A DNA stretch of 64,000 bases from Cliona cf. orientalis (Eukaryota > Porifera > Demospongiae > Clionaida > Clionaidae). Numbering within the stretch: the stretch's first letter is position 1; each line of letters begins with the position of its first letter. Below the pieces are notes generated by a model that saw only the letters and a list, made by a program, of their open reading frames with translations, made no database searches and was not told the DNA's origin. This document shows, piece by piece, positions 30,510-44,100 of this stretch. The stretch lies in contig OZ005690.1 of the NCBI GenBank assembly GCA_963930775.1, positions 14,348,411 to 14,412,410 of the forward strand, given 5' to 3'. The position numbers were made by a program, and so were the translations under genes.

Positions 30510-32161
30510 CCTCTCTCTCTCTCCCTCCCTCTGTCTGAGATAGACACATACATATACACACATGCATCATATTCTTAATATGGTCAATAACGAGATATGC
30601 TTTATAAATTAAGTTAGGTACACAAACAAGTGCATAACATTGTATTGATATCTACAAGTTCATGATGTTTGTATATGTAGCCAGCAGCAGATGATCGACA
30701 GTGGAGCTGTTTCCATTTATTGCCAAAAATGTATCTGTGCATATGCTTTATAGATTAAGAGAGGTACTATATACAAACGACTACATGTATGTACAAGTTA
30801 GCTAGCGATAGCAGCCGCAGATGATCGACGGTGAGGCTGTTTCCATTTACTGCCAAAATTGTGGCTGTGTACAAGTGCTTAATTAGGTTAGTACGAGGAA
30901 TGTTCTTGTTGTGCTCTATATGTATACATGTGTACATGTATGTGTTGGTGTGTGTGTGCGTAGGGTTTATTTCTCAAGAGGCCTTATATAGGGGGTATAT
31001 ATATAGCAGCAAATCTTGGGGGGGAGGGTGGCAGTACGAATCTAAAAGGGGAGGGGCAACCCTATATTAAACAATAGGGAAAGCCAATTTCCAAGGGGGG
31101 GGGGGGACAAAGCACCTCCTGACCCCCAGAAATAAAATCTTATGTGTGTGTGTGCAAGAAAGACAGTGAGAGAGAGAAAGAGAGGGATCGAGGGAGAGAG
31201 GGAGAGAGTACATGTATATGTATGTGTGAATGTTACAATGTGGAGTTTTGCCACTCGGAGTTTGAACCAAGGTGGCTGTAACAAGGAGATATGGCTGTCA
31301 TATTATTATACATATGTCCACAGTGACCACTAAACAAAGGTTCAATAGTATGGTATGTATAGAAAATAAAAAAAGTTTGACGGTTAGGCGGCCAATTATC
31401 GCTGCCTGTTGCTAATGGAAGAACACAGGGCTGTGGTCTGTAGGGAACGAACTGCAACAAGGACTTTGAATCAGTAGCTTGCCAAAGATTTTCTCTATGG
31501 CATTGTACAACTTGCTTCGAGATAGGGTTGGGGGGGGGGGGGGTTAGTGTCTTTGACAAATTCTAGTCAAGGTTTCAGAGGGGGAGGGGGAAGGGAGGGG
31601 GGAGTATACAATTTCCTACTCAAGGGGGCAACAATATAAATTGTGGGGTCTCCCCCCCCCCCCCCCCCCCAATAAGTCATGTTCTATAATGGATGTTACT
31701 ATGGTATTTCATTACCATAATATCATAATAATATTATAATATGTACATTATTATGTACACGTATTAATGTCTATGTGATGCTCCACGTTCATATAAGGCT
31801 AAACTTACTTAAAGATCGTAGCGTTTCGTTTAATTTGTTGACGCGGCATAATCCCGAGCCCCTGGCACTGGGCCATCCCTCCATCATCATCCAGACTCCT
31901 TTGGGTCGACAATTACCATACATAGAAAACTCCTCAACTTAATTTTATCATGTACTGTTATGATATGAACACGCCAGCTGTGTCCTCAAATTTTTGCCAA
32001 TTTCACCACCTGCTCTCATTGGTGAATTTTTAAATCATGACCAAAATTGGTAAAGGGTCGTCAACTGGTCTGTACATGTACATATGCTGTGATGCAAATG
32101 CCTAGCCTCCAAATTTTATCATGATCAAAATTGATAAAGGGTCGTCAATTGATGTATACAT

Positions 32162-32197
<36 letters not shown>

Positions 32198-33891
32198 TGA
32201 TACTTTAGCCTGGCTTCCAAATCGACTCAGAACTGCTGAATGGGCGAAATGCACTCCACTACGCAGCCGACTATGGCCAGGCAGAAGTGATCAAGTATCT
32301 CGTTAAGAAAGGAGCTAAGCTAGATGTGAGTTGGAGAGAGAGAGGGAGAGAGAGAGAGATGAAGTATCTGGTTCAGAACAGGGGCTAAACTAGACATGAG
32401 TGTGTATTTATGAGTGCTTCGCTAGCTTATAAGAGACAGGAGGGGGAGAGAAGAAGAGAGAGAGAGAGGGAGGGGGATTGAGAGAGATGCATGGAGAGAG
32501 AGGGAGAGAGAGAGAAAAAGAGTGGGAGAGACAGAGAGAGAGAGATCTTCGTGACAATTCCTTGTCTCATTTTCTCATGGATACAGCTACCAGACAAGCA
32601 TGGTATCACAGCGTTGCTGGCTGCTGTATACGAAGACCACGAGGAGTGTGTCAGAGTTCTAGTCTCCAGTGTAAGTCTTGTTGACTGCAATGTACGTACC
32701 TCAATAATATTATCATCATTATTACCATATTAATTTTACTCAAGTAGTAGCGTAAGCAGGCGTGAACTCAATCAATTAAGCACTTGATGATACTCTACCG
32801 ATTCAGATTTCGTGTATTCAGTTTTTTTTCCCTTTTTTGATATGCTCTGTACCCTCTAAGCCTTAAGCTACACGAGACATCATTCCTGCTACGCAGTAAT
32901 GTGACGACCATTACCAATCATTGATCGTTGGAATGGTAAAGGGTCGTCTTCCAAAGAAGTATGGATCATTCAGTCGCTCTTCTCCGGTATACCGTAGGTC
33001 GGGTTTTCTATTAAATGCAAATTGCGAGTTTTTCTACATTTCGCAATTAATAGATTCACAAACATGAACGTGCACATATACTACAGTACGGTACAGGGTC
33101 ATCCATCGCAATTATTGGATTCGCAATTTGGCCTGACTTGACTAGAACGCAATTATTAACCCTCGCCGCAAAGCGTAGGCGGAGGGTTACTGCAATCGTT
33201 TGGCGATTTTTGTCCGTCCGTCCGTCTGTCCGTCCGTATGGTAAGGGTCGTCTGAGAGAAAGTAGGATTACCAGGCATCAAGGAAGAGTGGTCACGTTAA
33301 GTCCTGCCCAGTGGTATAATAGTGTGCAGCTGTGGTTGCCATTCTGTGCCTTGCTGGTCAGTTGTCAATACAGTGACAGTGTAAACAGGCAGTGGCTCTC
33401 AAGTGCATAATTGAGTTTAAGTAGTCACAGAGGCTTTCAGTTATTATAGTGACATAGGCAGGTGCCTTCCCCCTAGCCTATATCATGCACTGACTCTGAA
33501 GAAAACTGGAGTACCTCAGGTGCAGGCCGGATATGTACAAGAGTATCGAACTAGATACATACTACCATAATAATATTATTATGGTAGTATGTATCTAGTT
33601 CAATACTCCTTATATTGAGCATGCAGGCAGACACACTGAGATATGCTAGCTACTATAGATGTACATGTGCATGAGTCATGCATGCGTGTAGCGGTGAGGG
33701 TTTTGCACTCCTATGCATTCATTAAACTACGCAATTAAAACCTGTCCTACGATACTCTCTTTGTCTCTCTCTCTCCCTCTCTCTCTCCCTCCCTCTCTCT
33801 CCAGGGTGCTAGTAAGAACGGTAAGGCCCCCGATGGCTCCTCCTACCTAGACTGTGCCGAGGGTGATGAAGTAAAAGCCCTACTAAAGTGA
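28865..33891 (+). CDS. MTPN: Myotrophin (V-1), ankyrin-repeat protein
   Basis: Four exons (28865-28933, 32209-32325, 32587-32670, 33805-33891), all phase 0, give 118 residues, exactly the vertebrate myotrophin length. The exons encode 'LQWAVKNGDLDAVKALVEQ', then 'NALHYAADYGQAEVIKYL', then 'LPDKHGITALLAAVYEDHEE' and the final 'KAPDGSSYLDCAEGDEVKAL', following the human order. Known role: binds actin capping protein CP through its ankyrin repeats and blocks barbed-end capping in the cytoplasm. Introns 1 (3.3 kb) and 3 (1.1 kb) hold CT/CA repeats, poly-G runs and small transposons; splice sites are canonical. The last exon and downstream sequence are duplicated at 60090. Confidence 0.93.
28934..32208. 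other. Myotrophin intron 1, simple repeats and transposon debris
   Basis: No coding exon seen. It contains (TG)n at 29093-29120, a small inverted-repeat element at 29246-29376, poly-G runs near 29541 and 31531, poly-C near 30098 and 31650, (CT)n with CCCT at 30445-30530, GA-rich sequence near 31170 and (CA)n at 32163-32195. A repeated block ATTGGTAAAGGGTCGTCAA / ATTGATAAAGGGTCGTCAA occurs near 32045 and 32130. Confidence 0.75.
29246..29376. mobile_element. Small inverted-repeat element
   Basis: CTCCTATATAAAAAA and CGGACAAGACC at the left are mirrored by GGTCTTGTCCG and TTTATAGGAGG at the right, about 130 bp overall, within intron 1 of myotrophin. Confidence 0.6.
33541..33608. repeat. 68-bp palindrome with no loop
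   Basis: Two 34-base arms (starting GAGTATCGAACTAGATACAT) meet at AATAATATTATT with a single mismatch. It lies in myotrophin intron 3, inside the part of copy 1 that copy 2 lacks. It may be the end pair of an excised or very short transposon. Confidence 0.85.
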
Positions 33892-34522
33892 CCTTTAATT
33901 GACCCCACCCACCCCCTCACCCATCAACCAACGCGGCCAGCAAAAATCCACATGTATGCAAAACATTAGGAACACACTTTTCCCCCGTGTTATTAAGTGT
34001 TATTAACTATGCACCCTGTGTTTTGATATTAATTATCATGATGTTATTGTGTCTATGGTAGAATGTAAAGTTGATTTTTTGATATTATTCTAGTTATTAT
34101 GTTTGTTTATTATTGTGATGCCACACTTGATGGTGATGCTAAATTTTAATTGAAGGGCTGAGAATCATATTATTGGTAAACTAAAAACCTATCATGCACT
34201 ATACATGTACTCTACCAAATTGCCAAAAATTATGTAAATTTTTTTACAGCCCACAAAATAATATTAATGTGCATTCATAAATTTGCAATTGGGGCGTCAA
34301 TATTAAATTTTGTAGTTTAGACCACCACATATAATAGGCTAGGGTTCTGAACCCTTCAATTAATAGTTAGTGCCATGGCCACTTGTGCAATTTTGTGGAG
34401 AAAATCTTTGCAGATGGCCCTTAAGTTGAAATTCATGAAAGTTTCCTACTATAATTATGATAAATTTAATAATATAACGGAATTCATCATCATAATAATA
34501 ATAATAATATTATTACAGTATA

Positions 34523-34987
34523 CAGTGGAACCTGCCTTAGCGGTCACCTGGACAAGGCGGTCACCTCCTTAATACAGCCACATCCTGTAGGTCCCAAACA
34601 GCCACAATGCATTTACTATGGAATGCAATCTGGATAGGACGGCCACCTGCCTATTGCGTATACCGGCCAGTTAGCCAGGTCCCATGGCGTTTACACTAGT
34701 ACAAATTAGCCTGCCTATAGTGGCCACTGTAGGACAGCCCCCAGGGAAACCCCCACTTGGCTGCCAGGTACAATTTGTGGGTTTGTTAGACCACCAGCTA
34801 TCTCGCACTTGCAGGCATTCCCAGCACTTTACAGCGCCCTACACTGCTCTATTGCAACCCACAGTTGCGTTTGCAACCTCACTTCTCCTACAAGCCACAC
34901 CCCCTATGTTTTGCATATTGCAGCCACCTCTCTAATGCAGCCACAGATATTTGGCCCAATGATGACCGCTTTAGACAGGTTCCACTG
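34523..34987. mobile_element. Pogo/Tc1-type MITE with TA target duplication and an empty site
   Basis: Ends CAGTGGAACCTGCC and AGGTTCCACTG are inverted, with TA on both sides (34521-34522, 34988-34989). The duplicated locus near 60800 has the uninterrupted site AGTATACAGTG, so the insertion is later than the duplication. No coding capacity in 465 bp. CAGTGGAACC ends with TA duplication are typical of pogo-like elements. Confidence 0.8.
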
Positions 34988-35167
34988 TACAGTGTTCTAC
35001 GCAGCACAATGATTAGCTATATATATAGCTATGTATAGATGATTGAGTGAACAAAAAATTAATGACGTAAAATTATGATAGCACTGGTACTAGCTATAGC
35101 TCTAAGTAATAACACAATGTCATGATCATTATGACAAACTATCCTCATGTAATAAGCTTGTATCATT

Positions 35168-38100
35168 CTACAAATTTATTTCTTCAGCTAGATGACTCAA
35201 TCCAACTGAAGGAGACCTGAGGGCCTCAGCTAATGCACTCCAAGTTGGTCGTTGGTGTTCTCTCAGCCACTTGGTGAGCATGGCTCTGAAACAGCGTTCA
35301 GGGTTCCCTGCATTAGCTAGTTCAATGGAGTCCAGAGAGTCTGAAGTGATGTCAAGGCCTAGTCCAAGATTGTACCATTGTGTACGGGCTTCCCATAGAC
35401 TGTCTTGGACTCTCCGTAAATCACTTGGGCCAAGGCAACCTAAGGTACAGAAATCTATGATCAAATATAAAATCACTCTATATAGTGAGCACTAGCTACC
35501 GTATAGCGGGAAATTTTCGTTGGTGCTAATTTTCATATGATTGACCAAAGCATCCTTAGAATAAATTTTCGTATTTTTTAATTTCGTATGCTTGCTGCGG
35601 GAGATTGCGCGCATGCGCAGCTAGTAGTAGCTATGTGCGGTATGCAGTAACGCTGGTATCACTGGCTTCCTTGATCGTAGCGGGGCTAATCAATATACTG
35701 ATAGCGGTCCACTGGGATCAGAAAGCTCACTCTATTTCGACGCCTAGGCAAAGAACTTGCGTTTAGCACCTGCTGCTAGCGACCGCCTGTGGCACGTATA
35801 GAGGTCAAAGGTCACATGCGAAAGGAAAAAAGTTTACACGTTCAAATTTTCGCAGTTTTTATTTTCGTATAAAGGATGGAGCATACGAAATATACGAAAA
35901 TTAGCACCATGCGAAAATTTCCCGCTATACGGTATCACGCAGTATTTGGCTATGGGATGAATGTATAGCTATAGCCTAATGATGAAATGGGATCATCAAG
36001 TTACTGTAACAGCAAGTATGGCTTTGCATATGATGTTGCTACTTACTACCAATATTGGGCTTTAATTTTTCCTTCTTATCAGCAGAATAGGTTGGGTGAT
36101 GCTGTGTTCTGGAGCTAGCTGCACTGTCTGTTGCTTGTCTATCACTGTTAGTAGGTCCCTGGCTACTTTTCTGCTTGTGCATGATAAAAATTAATTATGA
36201 TACTTATAATATTATGCTACCATTAAGTTTCTCATGAACTTACCATGTCCTCTATGATATTTGTAATAGCAAATTGGAATCCAACTGACACATTGAAACG
36301 TTCTAGCCGTCTTTCATTCAGGCTCAGAAATATATGGCCATTAATTCTGGCATCTAAACAACAATAATAAAATAAGTATTACCACAGTGTAAGGCAATGT
36401 AGCTACCTCTTAGTTTGCTGATATCCTCTTCATAGTCTCCCCCACTCAAGCTGGGGTGGTTTCCCAACCACACTGCTAGTTGCTTGTAACTCATATCCTT
36501 GCAATTGGAGAATGTTAATGATTGTGAATACAAATCCACTTGTGCTAGCGCTGGCGTCCGAGCTGTAGCTGGGGACTGTGGCTGTTGATGCACACTAACA
36601 CCAGTTTTAGTTGGTTGCTGGCTCATTTTCTGTGCACATGCATGCAATGGTATTATACCTGAATGACAATGATTGCCGGTATACTACAATGAAGTTTCTC
36701 ATGCACTTACCATGTCTTTTATGATATTCATAATGGCAAATTTAAATCCAAATGATATCCCAAATTGTGATAGAGTACTTTCATTCAGGTTCAGAAATAC
36801 ATATCCATTAATTCTGGCATCTAAGTAAAATAATATCATGATTGTGATATTGATATAATACTACAAGCACCTGTACAATAATTATAGCAATTTCTGTGTG
36901 CGTACCTTTCAATTTGCTGATATCTTGTTGATAATCTGCTCCCATAAACTGTGGATGGTTGGTTAACCAAACTGCTAGTTGTTCATAACTCATATCCTTC
37001 GAGAATATTAATGGCTGTGGAGGCACATCCACCTGTGAAGCTGGTGCCCGTAGCCACTGCACATGATCACTGGTGGGATCTAAAAATTAATATTAGCTAC
37101 AGTCTAAATCCTAGTATACACCACAGTAGTCTAAGAGTAGATTAAGTATGGACAAAGGAGAATTTCATCATTTGGAGATCAAACTATTTTACTACGTGAT
37201 TAAATTTACATCACATTAGATTGATTGTATGTACCTCTGGTCATTCTTGAAGGCATGTAAGATAGAATGACTTTATGTTGTGGTGGCTTAATCCCATTGA
37301 GGATGACCTGGTGTAAAAGTTCAGGGAAGTCTTCGCAAAGAGGGCGTGCCTTCAGTACACAGTTGGGTATCCCTCTACCCGGTTTAAAGTCATCAAGCGC
37401 TGCTTTGGTCACCTATACAAAGTGAACAATAAAATTTAACTTCTGTTAATTACAGTTTTTGATTGCACAGACCATCGGTTGAGCTGGATGAATTTCCCAC
37501 TGACCATCCATCACTTTGGTCCACTTTGCTGTGTCAAGCGCTACTTCAATAACTTTCCCTTCTATCTCAATGACCCTGTGACAGCCAGCAAGGAAACTAT
37601 CCTCAGGATAGTGCTGGCTTATATACTGCAAGTGCATAATAATCACTGATAGTAAATATGACTACACATAGAATGACTGCATTACATTTAAATGTAATTC
37701 GGTGTTCCAAATGAAGATTATGTGAATCTCGTGTCTCCGCTGATGGCTAAGACAACTACGGTAGAATAGCTGATTGTAGTACATTCTCTCTGAGTCTGGG
37801 TTCTCTTCAACAACACAAACTCCAGAGAAACCTTTCATATCTATGGCTCCGTAAAACGTGTCTGCATTAAAGCTAGCTCCTTTTAGTTGCTTGAACTTGT
37901 AGGGGAGGGACTTCTGATTACAAAATGCTCGCACTATTTTAAGCTTAGAAAGATCCTGCTTAGTACTGCAATGCTGGATCTCAACAGTGATAGGCTTGAT
38001 GAAGGTACACTGTGGCTCACAGCGCAGCCAAAAGAAGGCACTAACTAGACTAGTATTCTCAGGGATCTCATACTCCCCAGCAAGAGAAGCTTTGATGAAA

Positions 38101-41100
38101 ATAGTACATTGCTGCAAGCCTTCTGGTAAGCTGCCTGCGTGGATATGAAGCTTTAAGCCATTCCACTCAACAAGCTGACCTTGAGAAGATTGTACAACTA
38201 CGCTTGTTTCATCACACTCTTCTACACCAGGTAACTTCCATACATCTGTGAAAGAAGGATATATTATACAATGTCATGCATTTTGGCATCATAATCTAAG
38301 TTGGAACAAAGTACAATGCAGTGAGAAGACTGTAATGAGAGAGAATAATATGCCATGCCTAACTTACCAGGCAGCTGACTTATTTCTTCTGGCTGTTGTA
38401 CAAGACATTTGGATGAAGTTTTTCTTGCTTCTAAAAACTCCTCAATTAATTCTTTATCTTCCAGGCTATACTCTTTTCTCAGTCGCTCCACTTCACGACC
38501 ATGAGCACTCTCAATGTTTCTCCTATAATAATAAATAGAATAATGTGATAAATATTAGCTGCGATAGACTAGCAAACTCTTCTCACCTGTAATCAAAACT
38601 AATAGCAGGAAGTACTTTCCATGTCTCCTTACACACTGGGCAAGAGTCATCATTATTTTTCCACATGTGAGCCAAGCACAGTTGACAGAAGGTGTGTCCA
38701 CAGGAGAGGGTGCACGGATCAACATGAATATTTAGACACACTGCACACTTCGTACAATCAGCAACAACTAAAAGCAAAATTGCAACAATCGGTATTGAGG
38801 CTTTGGTTAAACATTCATCACAGTATACAGAATACAGGGATAAAGGCATGCATAATTATACTATCAGTGTTACAAAAATGATCTCAATACCTAATAATGA
38901 TAGCAAAGCATTCTTCTCTATGGATGTCAAATTTAGATCCAGTGACCAAGATTCATATGAGCTCAAATTGAACTCCTTAGCAGTAATTCCATTTTCTATA
39001 AGATTAAAAATATCACAATATAATGTAACGTAACATTGTGTATTTCTATTGTACCTCTCAACTTTTTACAGATATCATAATAGATGCCTTTGGTATTGAG
39101 GTAGAGCAGAAACTGTCTGTCGCTCATTTCAGTACTAAATTCTTCAGGAGGTTCTGTATAATAAAAAGTCATTAAAAGTGCCTGGAACACTATAATCATT
39201 ACATTTATGACTAGTTTACCTGGTATATCTAGTTCCACTTCAGCTGACATTGATACTATAGGTCGACTCGATGTTGAAATAACACACTGGTAGGTTCCAG
39301 CATACTTGCTCTCAAAACCATCAATCACCATTACTTTTGAGTTACTGTTTTTGAAATATTCATTATCCTCTATTTTCTCCTCTTCATCATTAATAATTCT
39401 TGACCACTGATACTGGAGCTGATCACTGCTCGAGGTGGTCATGAACAAGTGGTCCGTAGATAGTTCAATGAAACTGCCCAAGTCCTTTATCTGATGATCA
39501 TATGGTTCCTATAAAGATATTAACAAAAAGTGAAATTTAACAATCTGACAAAAAGCATACATTCATATTAGTTCTTCTCTTGCCACTTACCTTGAACCAT
39601 ACTATTATGGATTGTTCAGAAGTGTCCACAGTAAGTGGGTGTGGTCTGTTTTTGTCTAATAAACAATTGGCCTTAATTTCATTCTTCTTGTCATGTGGTT
39701 TGCTTTCAAATTCCATCGCATGTTCCAATTCTTCGCTTCCATGCAAGGTGCATTGACAAGCAACTGTGTACTCTTTCAGAGGTGCATTTAATGAGTTGGA
39801 AATGACTGCTCCAATATCATTCCAAACTTTTCTGCAAATGTTGCGACCATCGGTTCCGAGCTGGAATGGTTCTTTTGAGTGAGTATGAACAATGTGAATT
39901 TCATAGTATATTTTGGTTGACACTAGGGTCACAAAATATTTCTTCTGATATGCTTGAACGATAAAAGTGGCTTTATTTCTCCAATAAACTTTATTTTCAG
40001 TCATCATCTCTTCCTTTTTAAGCGGAAGTTTCCATTTTTGGTCGGATATCAATCTCGTGAAGAGGTAGCAGAATCCACCCATTGGGGAAAATCCACACTT
40101 AAAGTACATTCTGAGAGGCATGATTGAGCAGGCCTCTCCATTTCGTAGCAGCAGTTGGAGCTCCTCTTGTCGAGCGTCATTAACAGAACAGCAAGAATTA
40201 TGAACTCGGGATCAATACTTTGCGATGAATGTTCCTCATCCTTAGGCTTAGCTAAAGAATCGTCTGACTCACTGAACTGAACTGGAGCAATGATTCCAAG
40301 ATGCTGAAGTATAATTATTAATTGGTCAATCAGAAGCTGACATCCTTTATTTATCGATTTCGATTTGCAGTGTTGCTTTAATTCCCGATACATGAATATT
40401 CCCCATTTTTTCAACTGCAAGGATCGCACTGTACTGCTTTTAGTAAACGAATTGAAAATGAGTTCTGATATACCTCTGTACACGATCGAGGGATCACAGA
40501 TGACTATGCCCTCAAGTTCACGTATTTCTGGGAAGTACATTATTATTCCAAGGATCTTGTGGAGACGAGATAGCAAGCTCTGGAGCTGCGTTTCTTTGAT
40601 ATATAATTTGTTAGCGATCTGCTGACAATGGCTATATCGAAGCACTGAATGACCAGCAATTTTCATCCTGCGCAATACAATTGAGAACATATACCATGAT
40701 GGTGGTAGCTTTTCAGATTCTGGACAAGAGAGCTTATTTTCGGCAATGTCTAAAATTACATTTCGATAATCCTCTGGCCGATTACTACACCTCTCTGTTT
40801 CTTCAACACTCACTTCCAGCACCATCTTACCTTTTCCTTCATCTGCGAACACGAGGCCACTTTTAAGAAATGGTTCCACTTTCTTACAAACGATACTATT
40901 AACATCTTCCACGTGTTGAGGTTTAACTTTATCAACATGTGTACCAACGAGTAGGGCCACGTTATCTTTCGATATGGAGGAAGTGCTCGATACACAGATT
41001 AATGATTGCATTACTATGTCCATCTGTTTATACAATGTGCCAGTATGTACTTCCACAGAGGCACCTTGCTGTTGAACTGTCTCGAGAAGTTTACTCTCAA

Positions 41101-44100
41101 AGTGCTCGTATGAGAAGAAAAGAAGGTGGAGTGCTTTGCCCACCGTCACTGTAGGAAGCAATTCTAAGAATGCCCTTTGACCTCCAGTGTCAATCAAGTG
41201 ACAAATTTTCTTAATAAGTGGGATATTGGTGGGCACTTTTTCGCCTTTTCGTAGGAAACTGGTTAATTCGTTGAAATATTCTTCAATTTCTTTAGAAATT
41301 TCTTCTTTTTGGGCTGCCAGTAACTCTTCATCAATAATTTCACGATATGCAAACTTTACTGGTACTCTTTGTTCATTTTCACTCGTCCAAATCTGGCTGG
41401 CAGTGATGGCTTCAAATTGCTGATTGGTATCAAGATCAGTGGTGTATGTCTCATGTTGATCTGAATCATAATATTCTTCAGAAGGTGAATGAAGGTTTGT
41501 TGCTTGTGGTTGACCATTTTCCTCGCTGACTAATTTTGAAGGTACACTCGATTCTTCTTCCTCATGGGAAGTAGTTGAGGATTCTGAGGGCACCACACTC
41601 TCACTTTGATTTGAATCGGTCTGTGTGGGAGCTGCTTCTAAAATACGCTTGTATATGGTCAGTGCTTCTGTTGTGAGATCTTTAGTATCCGTTTCGCTGT
41701 ACAAGTGCAAATCAAGAAGCATTTCTGTGCTCATGTGGGCTGAGAGAAAATGTGACTCCGCTACTCCAGTGCTTGTTGATGTCTCGCTGGGCACAAAGTC
41801 CTTGATTGCTAATCGCTTCCAGAAGGTGGTCTTTCCCGATCGTGGTACTCCACTTAATATCATCTTGAATACTTGAAGTCGGACTTCAGCATTCTCTCTT
41901 TTTAATGCACTTTCGTAGACATTTTTATACACGTGATCCTGAAGCTCTTTGATGCCTATCAGTACAGATACATATACCTCTAGCTAGCCTTATACAATGC
42001 ATGCATATGCATGAATGGTGTGTATCAGGCTCTCTCTCTCTCTTCTCGATGGATATGAGGCTAGTAGTTAGTATAGATAACATAAGCTTCACCATCACGA
42101 TATATATCAGTAAATGTGTTTGCCACTAATGCAGTTCTCAATGCCTTAATTATTATGTATGCACAGCACAGCAAGGCCAGACAGAAATATACATTCAGTA
42201 TCATAGCCAGTATAACTGATTGATCCAAACATACTACTACTGCAGACGCTGATTGTTGCGCTATTCACTGTACATTAAGTGCACACATTTCATTAAGCGC
42301 AGGATCGTATGTGGGCTACACTGCAGCTGCTTTAAACTGTGACTGCCATATACGGTCAACAATCGATCATGATGCAGAGACTGGAGATTACAAATTAATA
42401 TTATAGTTGCTAGAGTAAAAGACTTCATACGTTCTGGTAGAGCATCTGTGCATGCTTATTCTTAGTCAATTTTTATAAAGTCAGCTAGCTACATGCAAAG
42501 ATCTCATGCAAGATAGTAGCAATATTTTTAAGCACTACTGTATGGAAGCCGAGAAGGGCAATTTCGTTTGATTCCGCAACCTGCAACCCGCATCCCGCAC
42601 CTTGCAGGATGCGGGATGCGGGATGCGGAGCTCCGCATCCCGCATCCCGCAAAGTTAACTTTTATATAATACTCTGTGATACTGTGCACAATCCTGCATG
42701 CATGAAGCCAAATTGTCAAGAAACTCTATGATGTCTCATTTTGGGCTTATAAATGTATGTATGTATGTGGCAGGTATTAGCTAGATTATAGTATAGCGTG
42801 GTAACAGGACACACACATACCTTGGCTTTTAATCAAAATTCTAGCTAACTCTCGCTGACCAATCTGTTGCAAGCACTCCACCACCCTTTTCTTAGTGACC
42901 ACTGGCTGGTCGGTGGCTGGTTGGTCAGCAATGGCTGTCTCAAAATATAAACCAACTTTGTTTAGCTTATCGATATACTCCACTAGCACAAGATTGAGTA
43001 TTCTCAGCTCATCTGCTGTCAGTGGTCTACCTAAATGGTTTGAAAATATCTTCAATTAGGACTAACTGCTTAAAGTGAAGCCTTACTTTCATTTTTGGGT
43101 TGAACTCTAAGGTCATCAAAGCAGCGATCACAGACTCTTCTAGGCTTGGATGATGGGTCATAAATGGGGAGCTTGTGCTTGGAGCAGCTATCACACACCG
43201 GAGCCAAGCATTTATTGCAGTTATGCTAAAAAAAAATCATTATAATCAATGCCATGCATGCATTGCGGATTATACTATAAGCATCATAATACATAAACAT
43301 ACCTGTCTTCTATAAGGAGTAAATTTCCTGCCACACTGTGCACATTGATCACTTGTAGCTACATGTATTGCATGAATGTGTAAATATGTGCATGTGTGTT
43401 AGTGTTGCATATCAGATCAGTTCATGTGATAATACATTGCTATAGTGGGCAGTTATCAGGGGTGCTATTTTTCATGGAATGTCAAGAAGAGGGTCCACTA
43501 TGGAATATCAATATCCTGCTAATGTCTAAACTATAATAATAGTTAGGAGGTTTCTACATGATTTAGAAGACCAAAGGGCTCTGTGTAGAATCCCGAGCAA
43601 AGCGAGGGTTCTACTGAGCCCTAAGGTCTTCTAAATCACGTAGAAACCAACTAAACAGTGTCTAACAACTTCAGATCCTAGCAACAATGCCCAAAGCTAG
43701 ACACATAAACTGCTGCCTAGCAACAACCCTAACCATAAGCAAGAATTTTACATGATTTTCTACAGAGCTTTACATGATTTTCTACAAAGCTTACATGATT
43801 TTCTATGAAGGATAGATACTTCAGTTTAACCAATCAGATCACAGTATTTGTTACAAGTAGGATCTAAACTCAGATATGTGCCAATAAAACTATATTATGT
43901 TACAGTACATAGCTGACCCAGAACAAACAATGTCATGCACAATCACTTTCTACTACTCAATGTAAGCGGGCATGGCTACGATTGCAAGCCATGCATGATC
44001 ACTTCTTTGTGCTGAAATGCAGCATACGATTTTGCGTTTACTAACTGTGCCAGTACTTTGAATATATCGGCCCATCCTCCACAATGTAATATGCACCACC

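Larger units (their letters stand above)
32858..38245. repeat. Segmental duplication, copy 1
   Basis: From TAAGCCTTAAGCTAC at 32858 through the myotrophin last exon, its 3' flank and the Death, SAM and ZU5 exons of the minus-strand gene, the sequence is colinear with 59914-64000. Copy 1 carries extra insertions (about 33000-33750, 34523-34987, 35497-35934) that copy 2 lacks. Orientation is the same, about 27 kb apart. Confidence 0.9.

Noticed and set aside
30318..30578. Open frames over the CT-rich tract
   Set aside because: Low-complexity translation of simple repeat in myotrophin intron 1.
33138..33410. Open frame across the GTCCGTCCGTC repeat
   Set aside because: Intronic simple repeat, absent from the duplicated copy; no domain.
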